Shown here: positions 47,952 through 56,989 of the stretch, piece by piece
Numbering within the stretch: position 1 is the stretch's first letter
How the letters are laid out: every line of letters begins with the position of its first letter
Source: Anaeromyxobacter oryzisoli
Lineage (GTDB): Bacteria; Myxococcota; Myxococcia; Myxococcales; Anaeromyxobacteraceae
NCBI RefSeq assembly: GCF_022690765.1
Contig: NZ_JALCZA010000004.1
Span: 3,797 to 62,363 of the forward strand
Reading direction: 5' to 3'
Length of the DNA stretch: 58,567 nucleotides
Position numbers and translations under genes: made by a program
The notes under the pieces: model-generated
What the model was told of the DNA's origin: nothing
What the model saw: only the letters and a program-made list of their open reading frames with translations
Databases searched by the model: none

Positions 47952-49634
47952 GTGCCGAAGGTCTCGTTTCCCCAGAGCGGGCTCGAGCTGGAGGTCGAGC
48001 GCGGCGTGACGCTGCTCGACGCGGCCCGGCGGGCCGGCCTCGAGCTCGAGTCGCCCTGCAACGGCGCGGGGACCTGCGGCAAGTGCCGCGTCTCGGTCGA
48101 TCGCCCCGCTGCGGTCCTCCGGCGGAGCGGCGAGCCGCCCGCGGCCGAGGTGCTCTCGTGCTCGACCGAGGTGCTCGACGCGGACCTCCAGGTGACGTTC
48201 CCGCAGGTCGTCCGCGGCCGCGACCGCGTGCTCCTCTCCGGCGAGCGGGTCGCGCGGCCGCTCCGGCCCTTCGTCCGGCGCGAGTGGTGCGCCGCGACCG
48301 ATCGCAGCCGGATCTTCCACGGCGACGCGCTCGTCGTCGAGCGCCCCGGTCGCGCGCCGATCTACGGGCTCGCGGTGGACGTCGGGACGACCACGCTCGT
48401 CGTCGCGCTGATCGACCTCCTCGACGGGCGCGAGCTGGGGACGCTCGGCGCGGTGAACCCCCAGACCCGCCTCGGACACGATGTCCTGTCGAGGATCCAG
48501 ATCGGCTCCGAGGAGACCGGCCTCGCCGAGCTGCACCGGCTGCTCGCGGACGAGCTGAACCGGCTGGGCGCCGAGGTGCTGCGCCGCGCCGGCGCCCGGG
48601 TCGGGGACCTCCACGAGATCGTGCTCGCCGGGAACACCACGATGCTGCACCTGGCCGCGCGCGTGAGCCCGCGCTCGCTCGGGAGGTACCCCTACACGCC
48701 CGCGCTGCGCGGCGGGACCGCTGCACGCGCGGTCGACCTGGGCCTGCTCGGCGGCGCGCACACCCGCGTCTACTTCCCCCCGGTGTTCGACGCCTACGTC
48801 GGCGCCGACATCTCCGCGGGCGTGGTGGCCACGGGCCTCGCCGACCTTGATGACGTCGGCGTCACGCTGTTCATCGACGTCGGCACCAACGGCGAGATGG
48901 TGCTCGCGTCGAGCGGGCGGCTCGTCGCCACCTCCACCGCGGCCGGCCCCGCGTTCGAGGGGATGAACATCACCTTCGGCATGCGCGCCGGCCCCGGCGC
49001 GATCGAGAAGGTCCGGATCGACGCCGACGGGCTGCACGCCCAGACGATCGGCTCGGCGCGCGCGCGCGGCCTCTGCGGGAGCGGGCTGGTGGACGCGGTG
49101 GCCGAGCTCGTCCGGACCGGGCTCGTCGACCCCTCCGGCCGCTTTCGGCGCCCGGAGGCGCTCCCGCCGGAGCTGGCCGCCCTCCTCGTCCCGCACGCGG
49201 GGAAGCGCGCGCTCTGCCTGGCGCGCGACGCCGACCTCCCGGAGGGCGTCGTCGTGCTCACGCAGCAGGACGTCCGACAGGTCCAGCTCGCGAAGGGCGC
49301 GGTGCGCGCCGGGATCGACGCCCTCCTCGCCCACGAGGGGCTCGTCCCGGAAGACGTGGACCGCGTCCTCCTGGCCGGCTCCTTCGGCGCGCACCTCAGG
49401 CCGGAGAGCCTCGCCGGCATCGGCCTCCTCCCCCCCGAGTCGAGCCGCCGCGTGCTCGCGGTGGGGAACACCTCGCGCACGGGCGCGGAGGCGCTCCTCC
49501 TCGACCGCGAGGCCCGCGACGAGCTGCTCGAGCTCGTGGGCCGCACGAAGGTGCTCGATCTCGCCCACGCGCCCGGCTTCGAACGAACCTTCGTGAGAGC
49601 GCTCGCGTTCCCGAGTCGCCCGGTGACAGCATGA
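47952..49634 (+). CDS. RACo-type corrinoid activation protein (2Fe-2S ferredoxin plus ASKHA ATPase)
   Basis: This is a 560-aa protein. Residues about 1-85 form a 2Fe-2S ferredoxin domain with CNGAGTCGKCRV and a distal CSTEV cysteine. The rest is an ASKHA ATPase-like domain beginning AVDVGTTTLVVALIDL, with IDVGTNGEMVL and LAGSFGAHLRPES as later phosphate-site motifs. Proteins of this type use ATP and an electron from the 2Fe-2S cluster to rescue oxidised Co(II) corrinoid. The GTG start is one base after the stop of the methyltransferase gene, so they are co-translated. Stops 58 bp before the convergent metal pump; no strong terminator is visible. Confidence 0.9.
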   Translation: MPKVSFPQSGLELEVERGVTLLDAARRAGLELESPCNGAGTCGKCRVSVDRPAAVLRRSGEPPAAEVLSCSTEVLDADLQVTFPQVVRGRDRVLLSGERVARPLRPFVRREWCAATDRSRIFHGDALVVERPGRAPIYGLAVDVGTTTLVVALIDLLDGRELGTLGAVNPQTRLGHDVLSRIQIGSEETGLAELHRLLADELNRLGAEVLRRAGARVGDLHEIVLAGNTTMLHLAARVSPRSLGRYPYTPALRGGTAARAVDLGLLGGAHTRVYFPPVFDAYVGADISAGVVATGLADLDDVGVTLFIDVGTNGEMVLASSGRLVATSTAAGPAFEGMNITFGMRAGPGAIEKVRIDADGLHAQTIGSARARGLCGSGLVDAVAELVRTGLVDPSGRFRRPEALPPELAALLVPHAGKRALCLARDADLPEGVVVLTQQDVRQVQLAKGAVRAGIDALLAHEGLVPEDVDRVLLAGSFGAHLRPESLAGIGLLPPESSRRVLAVGNTSRTGAEALLLDREARDELLELVGRTKVLDLAHAPGFERTFVRALAFPSRPVTA

Positions 49635-49692
49635 GCGAGAAGCCGGCCGACCTCCTCGCCTCGCTACGATGGCTCGTGAAGAAGCCGCCGTC

Positions 49693-52600
49693 TCATCGAT
49701 CCGCTCTCGACCCCGCGAGAGACGCACCTGAGCGCCGCCCCGCGACGACCACGTAGAGCGTCGGCAGCACGAGGAGCGTGAGCAGCGTGGAGGTGACCAG
49801 CCCGCCCATCACGACGACCGCGAGCGGCTTCTGGATGTCCGCCCCGGAGCCGGTCGCGTAGAGCATCGGGAGGTGCCCGATGAAGCTCGTGAGCGCCGTC
49901 ATGAGGAGCGGGCGGAACCGCAGGTTGCAGCCCTGCTCCACCGTGTCGGCGACCGAGAGCCCGCGCTCGCGGAGCTGCCTGAAGAACGCGACGAGCACGA
50001 CGCCGTTCTGCACCGCGATCCCGAGGAGCACGATGAACGCGACCGCCGCCGAGACGGAGAGCGGCATCCCGAAGATCACGACCGCGACGACACCGCCGAC
50101 GAGCGCGAACGGGAGGTTCAGGAGGACGAGCGCGGCGTACGGCACGGACCCGAGCGCGAGGTAGAGGAGCAGGAACACGAGCGCGAGCGCGACCGGGACG
50201 ACGACCGCGAGGCGCTTCATCGCGCGCTCCTGGTTCTCGAACTGACCGCCGAGCCGCAGGTAATAGCCAGGGGGCAGCTCCTTCTCGACTCCCTGGATGC
50301 TCGCGCGAACGTCCTTCACGAAACCGCCGAGATCGCGGCCGCGAACGTTCGCCTCGACGACGACGCGGCGCATGCCGTTCTCGCGGCTCACCTGGGCGGG
50401 CGCCTCGACGAGGTTCACCTTCGCGAGCTGCGCGAGCGGAACGCGCTCGCCTTCCGGGCCAGGGACGAGCAGCCGCTCGATCTCATCGATGTCCCGGCGG
50501 CTCTCCTCCGGGAAGCGGACCGTGACCGCGAACCGGCGCTGACCCTCGATGAGCGTGCTCGCCTGTTGGCCGCCGATCGCGGTCTCGATCGTGTCGTTCA
50601 CGTCGCCGACCCGGATGCCGTAGCGGGCGGCTGCCTCGCGATCGATGTCGAGGTCGTACTGCGGCATCCCTGACACCTGCTCGACCTTGACGTCGCCCGC
50701 CCCCCGGACGCCGCCGACCGCGGCGCCGATCCGATCGGCGAAGCCCTTCAGGACCTCCAGCTCGGGGCCGAACACCTTCACCGCGAGGTCGCTCTTCACT
50801 CCCGAGATGAGCTCGTTCACGCGAAGCGCGATCGGCTGCGAGACCGAGATCCGGAGCCCGGGGACCTCGGCGAGCTCCTTCCGCATCGCCTCGACGAGCT
50901 CGGTCTTGTCGCGCCCGCTCCTCCAGGCGCGGTGCGGCTTCAGCATGACGAACACGTCCGTCTGCTCCGGCCCCATCGGATCCTCGGAGATCTCGGCGCG
51001 GCCGGTCTTCGACACGACCGTGTCAACCTCGGGGAACTCCCGCAGCCGCTTCTCCATGTAGCTCGCGACGTTCACCGATCCGGCGAGCGACGCGTTCGGC
51101 AGCCGGACGACGTTGATGGCGATGGACCCCTCGTCGAGCGGCGGCATGAACTCGGTCCCGATGAGCGGAACGAGCGCCGCCGACACGACGAGCACCACGG
51201 CGCTGATTCCCAGGGCCCTGCGCGGGTGCGCCACCGCCCGGCGGAGGAGGTTCAGATAGCCTTCGTGGAAGCGGCGGACCAGCCGGAACTCCTTCTCCGG
51301 GGCCTGCTTCAGCAGCGTCGCGGAGAGGACGGGGATCACCGTGAGCGCGACGACGAGCGACACGAGGAGCGCGATGAGCATCGTCGTCGCGAGCGGGGCG
51401 AACATCTTCCCCTCGATCCCCTGCAGCGCGTAGAGGGGCACGAGGATGACCGCGATCACCAGCACCGAGAAGGCGACGGGTCGGGCGACCTCCCGCACCG
51501 CCATCGCGATGACGTCGTGCCGGCTCCGCTTGGGATCCTCCGCGAGGTGCCGCCGCGCGTTCTCGACCACGACAATCGATGCGTCGACCACCATGCCGAC
51601 CGAGAAGGCGAGCCCGCCGAGCGACATGAGGTTCGAGGTGAGCCCCGCCCAGCCCATGACGATGAAGCTCACCAGGAACGTGAACGGCAGCGAGAAGAGG
51701 ACGACGACCGCCGTCCGAAGCTCCGCCACGAACAGGAACAGGACCAGGATGACGAAGATCCCGCCCTCGAGCAGCGCGTCGACGACGGTCTTGATGCAGG
51801 CCTCGATGAGCGAGGTGCGGTCGTAGAAGACGCTGATCCGGGATCCCTTCGGCACGGTCGTCTGCGCGCGGTCGATCGCGTCCTTGACGCCCGCGACCAC
51901 GTCCTTGGCGTTCGCGCCCTTCAGCATGACCACCATGCCGGCGACCGTCTCGCCGTTGCCGTCGCGGGTGACGGCCCCCTGGCGCGGCTCGGCCCCGATC
52001 ACGACGTCGGCGACGTCGCGCAGGTACACCGGCGAGCCGTCGAATGCGCCGAGGACGATCCGCTCGATGTCCGGGACATCGCGGAGGAGGCCCACGCCGC
52101 GCAGGTACGTCTGCTCCCAGCCCGCGACGATGACGCCGCCGCCGGCGTTCCCGTTCGACCGCTCGATCGCCTCGGAGACGTCCCGAACGGTGAGCCGGTA
52201 CTTCACGAGCCGGTCTGGATGGACGAGTACCTGGTACTGCTTCACCTCGCCGCCGAAGCTGTTCACCTCGTTCACGCCGGGGATGGGCCGGAGCTGCGGC
52301 GCGAGGATCCAGTCCTGGATCGTCCGCAGGTCCATCGGGGAGAGCCCCTCCCCCTCCAGTGTGTACTGGAAGATCTCTCCCAGCCCGGTCGAGATCGGGC
52401 CGAGCTCCGGCTCGACGCCGGGCGGGAGCTGCTCGCGCGCGGCGGCGAGCCGCTCGAAGACCACCTGCCGCGTCCAGTAGGTCTCGGCGCCGTCCTCGAA
52501 CACGACGACGACCTGGGACAGCTCGGCCTTCGAGAGCGACCGCACGGAGAGGACGCGCGGCAACCCCCGCATCGACTGCTCGATGGGGAAGCTGACGCGC

Positions 52601-52782
52601 TGCTCGACGTCGACCGCCGCGAGGCCGGGCGCCTTCGTGAGGATCATCACCTGCGTGTTCGTCACGTCCGGATAGGCGTCGATGGGCAGGCGCGTCCAGG
52701 CGACCCAGCCGCCGACGGCGAGGACCGCCGTGACCGCGAGCACCAGGAGTCGATTCTTCAGGAGCCACTCGGTGATTCGCAT
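49693..52782 (-). CDS. CzcA-like heavy-metal RND efflux pump
   Basis: This is a 1029-aa HME-RND pump. The N-terminus MRITEWLLKNRLLVLAV and the DAYPDVTNTQVMI motif are typical, and TM4 has GGLAFSVGMVVDASIVVVEN with the relay Asp. Unlike the CusA at 30059, it lacks the LYMP, DMVET and DMLST methionine sites, so a divalent metal (Zn, Co, Ni or Cd) is more likely. It is co-directional with the adaptor (8-bp gap), the outer-membrane factor and the small Cys/His-rich protein upstream. Confidence 0.92.
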   Translation of the reverse strand: MRITEWLLKNRLLVLAVTAVLAVGGWVAWTRLPIDAYPDVTNTQVMILTKAPGLAAVDVEQRVSFPIEQSMRGLPRVLSVRSLSKAELSQVVVVFEDGAETYWTRQVVFERLAAAREQLPPGVEPELGPISTGLGEIFQYTLEGEGLSPMDLRTIQDWILAPQLRPIPGVNEVNSFGGEVKQYQVLVHPDRLVKYRLTVRDVSEAIERSNGNAGGGVIVAGWEQTYLRGVGLLRDVPDIERIVLGAFDGSPVYLRDVADVVIGAEPRQGAVTRDGNGETVAGMVVMLKGANAKDVVAGVKDAIDRAQTTVPKGSRISVFYDRTSLIEACIKTVVDALLEGGIFVILVLFLFVAELRTAVVVLFSLPFTFLVSFIVMGWAGLTSNLMSLGGLAFSVGMVVDASIVVVENARRHLAEDPKRSRHDVIAMAVREVARPVAFSVLVIAVILVPLYALQGIEGKMFAPLATTMLIALLVSLVVALTVIPVLSATLLKQAPEKEFRLVRRFHEGYLNLLRRAVAHPRRALGISAVVLVVSAALVPLIGTEFMPPLDEGSIAINVVRLPNASLAGSVNVASYMEKRLREFPEVDTVVSKTGRAEISEDPMGPEQTDVFVMLKPHRAWRSGRDKTELVEAMRKELAEVPGLRISVSQPIALRVNELISGVKSDLAVKVFGPELEVLKGFADRIGAAVGGVRGAGDVKVEQVSGMPQYDLDIDREAAARYGIRVGDVNDTIETAIGGQQASTLIEGQRRFAVTVRFPEESRRDIDEIERLLVPGPEGERVPLAQLAKVNLVEAPAQVSRENGMRRVVVEANVRGRDLGGFVKDVRASIQGVEKELPPGYYLRLGGQFENQERAMKRLAVVVPVALALVFLLLYLALGSVPYAALVLLNLPFALVGGVVAVVIFGMPLSVSAAVAFIVLLGIAVQNGVVLVAFFRQLRERGLSVADTVEQGCNLRFRPLLMTALTSFIGHLPMLYATGSGADIQKPLAVVVMGGLVTSTLLTLLVLPTLYVVVAGRRSGASLAGSRADR

Positions 52783-52790
52783 CGTCGCCC

Positions 52791-54119
52791 CTAGTCCGCG
52801 CAGCCCGCGCCCATCTTCGAGCGCAGGACGTCCGACTTCAGCAGGAAGGCGCCGTCGCCCGCGAGCGTCTCGCCGCCGGACACGCCCTGCTTCACCTCGA
52901 CCCAGTCCAGCCACTTCCGGCCGGGTTCGACCGGCCGCCGGACCCAGTAGTCGCCGTGGTGATGCACGAAGACGAACGAGCGACCCTCGTCCGAGAGCAC
53001 CGCCGCCCTCGGAACGGCCAGCGCCTCTTCCTGCCCGGGCAGGAAGATCCGGACGCTGGCGAACAACCCGGCCCGGAGCTTTGCCTCGGGGTTGGCAGCA
53101 GCCACGCGCACCTTCACCGTCCTCGTCCGCTCGTCCATCGTCGGGCCGACGAAGTCGACCGCGCCCGGGAACGAGGCGTCCGGGAACGCCTTGACGGCGA
53201 TCTCGGCGCGGAGCTTCCCACCGCGCTGCGCGTCGAGTACCCGCCCGAGCTGGTCCTCGTGGAGATCGGCCCACACCCACACCGAAGAGACGTCGCCCAC
53301 CGTCACGATGCTCTCGTCGGGTTTCACGAGCTCTCCCGGCACCGCATGCATCTCGAGCACGATGCCGTCCGCGGGCGCGCGGACGACGAGCGCGCCATCC
53401 CCCGCGCTTCGGCCCACCGAGGCGAGCCGCTCGACGTCGCCCCGCGACACGCCGAGCCGCGCGAGCTTCTCCAGCGCGGAGCGGGCGTGGATCTGCGCCG
53501 TCTCGTGCTCCTGCCGCGCGGAGAGGTACTCCTTCTCGGAGGAGATCTGCTCCTTCCGGAGCTGCTCCTGGCGTTCGAAGCTGGAGCGCGCGAGCCGGGC
53601 CGCCGCCTGCGCCGCGAGGTAGTCGCTCTCCGCCTCGCCGAGCTGGATGCTCTCCAGCTCGACGATCGGCTGGCCGCGCCGCACCCGCTCTCCCAGGCTC
53701 GCGTGGGCCTTCCGTATGGTCCCCTCGATCCGCGGCGAGAGGTGGGTTACGTGCCGTTCGTCGAACCGGACCTCGCCCGTGAGCACGATCGGCGCCTCGA
53801 CGCGCCGCTTCGAGACGCTCGCCTTCTTCAGGAGCCCGCCCTGGACGAGCTTCTCGGGCACGCGCACGACGCCGACCCCGTACCGGCACTCGTCACACTC
53901 GTACGTCTTCTTTCCGTGCTCGCAGACGTCCGCGAAGAGCTCGTCTACGGGACGGTCGAGATCGGAAGTCTTCTCGGCGCCGTGCTCCTCGTGCCGCTCC
54001 TGGCCCGCCACCTTCGCAGCGGCGTTCGGCTGGGCCGCATCAGCGTGTCCGCCTCCGCGGCACGCGAGCGAGATGACTGCGACTGCGACGACGAGAACGT
54101 TCAGGCTTCGAGGGATCAT
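52791..54119 (-). CDS. CzcB-like periplasmic adaptor
   Basis: This is a 442-aa adaptor lipoprotein or anchored protein. Its N-terminus (LVVAVAVISLACRGGG) has a lipobox-like ISLAC, so it is probably a lipoprotein. CEHGKKTYECDECRYGVGVVRVP (split: CEHGKKTYECDECR, YGVGVVRVP) is the Cys-rich segment found in CzcB/CnrB-type adaptors of divalent-metal pumps. A barrel-sandwich and hairpin follow (SPRIEGTIRKAHASLGERV, then long Ala/Glu/Arg helices), and a C-terminal barrel (VPRAAVLSDEGRSFVFVHH). It overlaps the outer-membrane factor stop by four bases. Confidence 0.9.
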   Translation of the reverse strand: MIPRSLNVLVVAVAVISLACRGGGHADAAQPNAAAKVAGQERHEEHGAEKTSDLDRPVDELFADVCEHGKKTYECDECRYGVGVVRVPEKLVQGGLLKKASVSKRRVEAPIVLTGEVRFDERHVTHLSPRIEGTIRKAHASLGERVRRGQPIVELESIQLGEAESDYLAAQAAARLARSSFERQEQLRKEQISSEKEYLSARQEHETAQIHARSALEKLARLGVSRGDVERLASVGRSAGDGALVVRAPADGIVLEMHAVPGELVKPDESIVTVGDVSSVWVWADLHEDQLGRVLDAQRGGKLRAEIAVKAFPDASFPGAVDFVGPTMDERTRTVKVRVAAANPEAKLRAGLFASVRIFLPGQEEALAVPRAAVLSDEGRSFVFVHHHGDYWVRRPVEPGRKWLDWVEVKQGVSGGETLAGDGAFLLKSDVLRSKMGAGCAD

Positions 54120-55363
54120 GGCAACTCCCGACCGGACAGCAGGATGAGCGCCCCGCACTCGACCTCGCGATCGCGGGCGCTGGAGAGGGCCGCGCGCCGG
54201 GCCTCGAGCAGCACCCGGCGCGAGTCGATGACGTCGAGGATCCCGATCTCGCCGAGCTGGAACGTCCGCTCGAGCGTGCGCGCCGACTCCTCGGCGCGGG
54301 GCAGGATGCGCGCCGTCTGGCGATCCGCGATGGCCCGAGCGCTCTCGCAGGACGCGACGGCCGCCGCGAGCGCAGCGCGCAGCGCGCGCCCCTCGGCGTC
54401 CGCGCGGCTGGCCTCCGCCGCCGCGGCGGCCTCGGCACGCTGGACGCGTCCGGACCTCCAGTCCCACAGCGGAAGCTCCACGCCGACCCGGCCGCCGACC
54501 GCCTCGCGGTCCAGCTCGCTCGCGTAGAAGGCGCCGAGGGAGATCCCGGGGATGCGCGACCGTCGCGCGACGGAGGCCTCCGCCCTCGCAGCCTCGAGCC
54601 GCGCGAGGGCGGCCCGGATCCGCGGGTGCTCCGCGAGCTCGCTCGGCGAGCCGATCCCGATCGACTCGGCGGGCGGCGGCGAGGGCGGGAGCTCGACACG
54701 CCGGATGTGGGGGAGCTTCAGCCACGCCGCGAGGCGGGCGAGCGCCCCATCGCGTGCCGCTCTTGCCGCCGCCACTTCGTTCCTCACCCGCTCCAGCTCG
54801 AGCTCGATCCGCGGGATCTCGACCGGTCGGCCTTCGCCGGCATCCACCCGCCGCCGGACGAGCCGCCCGAGCGCGCCGGCCTGCTCCTCGGACGCCTCGA
54901 GCGCCTCCACCTCGAGCTGCCCGTAGGCCGCCACGGTGTAGAGCCGCCACAGCTCCGCGGTGACCTCGGCGCGGAGCGCCTCGGCCTCCGCCGAGACCTC
55001 GTCCACGCTCGCGCGCGCCGCGTCGATCCCCGGCCCGCGCCGCGCGATCCAGTCGAGCGGGATCGAGAGCGCCAGCTCCCACTCGGCGCGCGCGACTGCG
55101 CCGTTTCGGGCCGATCCCCGCCCGGCCGCCGCCTCGAGCTCGGGGTTCGGCGGGGTTCGAGCGGCCCTGACGGCGCCCTCCGCGGCGTCGATGCGTGCCC
55201 GCGCCGCGGCGAGGCGCGGGTCGCGCGCGACCGCCGCGACCACGTCCGGCCAGCGAAGAATGTTCTCCTGCACGTCCTGGGGACGCGCGGGCGCTCCGTA
55301 CGCTGCGAGGAGCGCGCACGCGACCCATCCCTGTCTCGACACCTTGCCTCCGGACACGAGCAC
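54116..55363 (-). CDS. CzcC/TolC-like outer-membrane factor
   Basis: This is a 415-aa protein with a signal peptide (WVACALLAAYGAPARP). Two repeats of long coiled-coil helices rich in Ala, Glu and Arg, separated by short strand segments (WELALSIPLDW, VGVELPLWDW), match the TolC family. It forms the outer-membrane channel of the tripartite pump with the two genes downstream. It starts 90 bp after the small Cys/His-rich protein. Confidence 0.88.
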   Translation of the reverse strand: MLVSGGKVSRQGWVACALLAAYGAPARPQDVQENILRWPDVVAAVARDPRLAAARARIDAAEGAVRAARTPPNPELEAAAGRGSARNGAVARAEWELALSIPLDWIARRGPGIDAARASVDEVSAEAEALRAEVTAELWRLYTVAAYGQLEVEALEASEEQAGALGRLVRRRVDAGEGRPVEIPRIELELERVRNEVAAARAARDGALARLAAWLKLPHIRRVELPPSPPPAESIGIGSPSELAEHPRIRAALARLEAARAEASVARRSRIPGISLGAFYASELDREAVGGRVGVELPLWDWRSGRVQRAEAAAAAEASRADAEGRALRAALAAAVASCESARAIADRQTARILPRAEESARTLERTFQLGEIGILDVIDSRRVLLEARRAALSSARDREVECGALILLSGRELP

Positions 55364-55453
55364 GCACGACCAGGCCCGCGGCAGCGCGGGCGATCGGATA
55401 CGCGGAGCGCCCGGGCACCGGCCCGGCGCTCGCGCGAGCGCGATGGCCTCGAG

Positions 55454-55780
55454 TCAGGCGATCGGAGGGCGGAACGGCCGCGAGGGCGCGCGCGCCGGCA
55501 GCTCGACCGCGCTCGGCGCCAGCGGGCGCTCGGGCTCGCCCGCGAGGGAGCTCACGACCACCTCGCTGGGCACCGCCGCCAGCGGCTGGCTCGCGCAGCA
55601 GGTGCAGCGATGATGCGTCGATCCGCAGCCGTGCTCGTCGCACTGCCGACCTGGATCGCCCCGATGCATCGCGCAGTGCGCCACGTGCCCGGTCCGCAGG
55701 CAGTGGACCACCGCCTCGCCGGCCTCCGCGAGGTCGGGGACGATGCCGTTCACGAGCACGAGGACGAGCAGGAGGCGCAA
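55454..55780 (-). CDS. Small secreted Cys/His-rich protein of the metal efflux operon
   Basis: This 108-aa protein has a signal-like start (MRLLLVLVLVNGIVPDLAEAG). It is followed by a dense Cys/His cluster (HCLRTGHVAHCAMHRGDP, CDEHGCGSTHHRCTCCA) and a Pro-rich tail. It is likely a periplasmic metal-binding or metal-sensing protein, comparable in position to CzcI-like proteins at the head of RND operons. No sequence family was firmly recognised. The stretch after it, 55364-55453, holds no gene. Confidence 0.7.
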   Translation of the reverse strand: MRLLLVLVLVNGIVPDLAEAGEAVVHCLRTGHVAHCAMHRGDPGRQCDEHGCGSTHHRCTCCASQPLAAVPSEVVVSSLAGEPERPLAPSAVELPARAPSRPFRPPIA

Positions 55781-55783
55781 GGC

Positions 55784-56203
55784 TCATGGAGAGTATCCGG
55801 GTTGCCGACGCGTCGCAATCAGGCCGCGCGCGCTCGCGCCCCGCGATTCGGCCAGCCGGCTCACCAGCCGGTGCAGGTCCTTCACCACCAGCGGCGTGGA
55901 CAGGTACGCGTGGACGCCGAGGTCGCGGGCGCGGCGCCGGGCATGCACGTCCTCCGCCGGACCGGCGAGGACCACGACCGTGCCGCGCAGCCGCGCGTCG
56001 GCCTGGATCGCGGCCGTGAGCGACAGCCCGTCCATCCGGTCGAGCGCGACCTCCGACACGACGACATCCGGCTCCCAGGAGTGCGCCCGGCGCAGCGCGG
56101 CCAAGCCGTTCAGCGCGACCTCCACCTCGTGTCCCCAGTACGCGAAGAAGACGAGGCACGTCGGCGCGAGCGCGCCGTTGCCGTCCGCGATCAGGATCCT
56201 CAT
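55784..56203 (-). CDS. Degenerate response-regulator receiver (pseudoreceiver)
   Basis: This 139-aa single-domain CheY-like fold reads RILIADGNG at strand 1 and EPDVVVSEVALDRMDG at strand 3. The phosphoacceptor Asp is Glu51, the usual Thr/Ser position is Ala80 (VVVLAG) and the conserved Lys position is Thr103 (LSTPL). Phosphorylation is therefore unlikely; it may be locked in one state or bind a ligand instead. No output domain is present. It overlaps the stop of the hydrolase gene by four bases, so the two are co-translated and may act together. Confidence 0.8.
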   Translation of the reverse strand: MRILIADGNGALAPTCLVFFAYWGHEVEVALNGLAALRRAHSWEPDVVVSEVALDRMDGLSLTAAIQADARLRGTVVVLAGPAEDVHARRRARDLGVHAYLSTPLVVKDLHRLVSRLAESRGASARGLIATRRQPGYSP

Positions 56204-56859
56204 GTGCGCTCCCCCTCGAGCCCGCCCGCGACGCGCCACGCCGGCGAGGCACGCCCGGAGCGCCGGATCTCCTCGAGGAGCGCCTCGCCGTCCGCCCACT
56301 CTCCGTGGCCGGACTCGGCGTTGATGTGACCGCAGGGGCCCGCGTCGAGGAAGCGGGCGCCCCACGCGTCCGCGAAGGCCCGGGCCCGGGCCAGCGTCGC
56401 GTGCGGGTCGTCGCGGCTGGCGACGACCCACGACGGGAACGGGAGCGGCTGGAGCGGCATGGGCGCGAAGGAGCGCAGCGCGGACGGTGCTCCGGGGCGC
56501 TCGACGTCGGCCGGGGCGACGAGCAGCGCGGACGAGACGCCCGCGGTGGATCCCCGGCGCGCCCAGTGCGCGACGAGGGCACACCCGAGGCTGTGCGCGA
56601 CCAGGATCACCCGCCGGTGCCGGCGCACCGCTCGCTCCAGCGCCGACGCCCAGTCCCCGAGGCGGGGGCGATCCCAGCTCGCCTGCTCGACGCGGCGGAA
56701 CTCGGGATGGCGGATCTGCCAGATGGTCTGCCAGTGCGTCGGCCCCGAGCCGTTCAGCCCGGGGACGACGAGCACCGTCGCGCCGGCCGACGAAGGCCGG
56801 GCGGCGCGCCCCGCACCCCAGGGCGCCATCGCGAGGTGATCGACCGTCTTCGAGGACAT
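56200..56859 (-). CDS. RBBP9/YdeN-type serine hydrolase
   Basis: This is a 219-aa alpha/beta hydrolase. VLVVPGLNGSGPTHWQTIWQ near the start (about 29-48), nucleophile Ser in AHSLGCALVAHWA, Asp in VASRDDPH and His in CGHINAESGHGEW give a full catalytic triad typical of the RBBP9/YdeN family. Substrates of the family are mostly unknown. The -10-like TATAAC and the ATG are so close that the mRNA would be nearly leaderless; the internal ATG at 56829 is an alternative start. A perfect TCCG-N6-CGGA operator covers the -10 box, which links this gene to the methyl-sulfur regulon. Confidence 0.85.
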   Translation of the reverse strand: MSSKTVDHLAMAPWGAGRAARPSSAGATVLVVPGLNGSGPTHWQTIWQIRHPEFRRVEQASWDRPRLGDWASALERAVRRHRRVILVAHSLGCALVAHWARRGSTAGVSSALLVAPADVERPGAPSALRSFAPMPLQPLPFPSWVVASRDDPHATLARARAFADAWGARFLDAGPCGHINAESGHGEWADGEALLEEIRRSGRASPAWRVAGGLEGERT

Positions 56860-56861
56860 GT

Positions 56862-56877
56862 GTCCGTTATAACGGAC
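56862..56877 (-). promoter_or_regulatory. Perfect TCCG-N6-CGGA operator upstream of the hydrolase gene
   Basis: GTCCGTTATAACGGAC is a perfect 16-bp palindrome. It contains the minus-strand -10 box TATAAC, with TTGTGC 17 bp upstream as a weak -35. It ends two bases before the ATG at 56859, so a bound protein would block transcription start. Confidence 0.7.
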
Positions 56878-56989
56878 GACCGCCGCGCGCACAAGCCTGC
56901 CTCGCGCTCTCGCCGCGCACGCCGTCGCGCCGCGCCCACGCCGGAGCGCGCGGCGGGGGTGCACGGGGGCAGGAGGACGCCAGGCCCTC

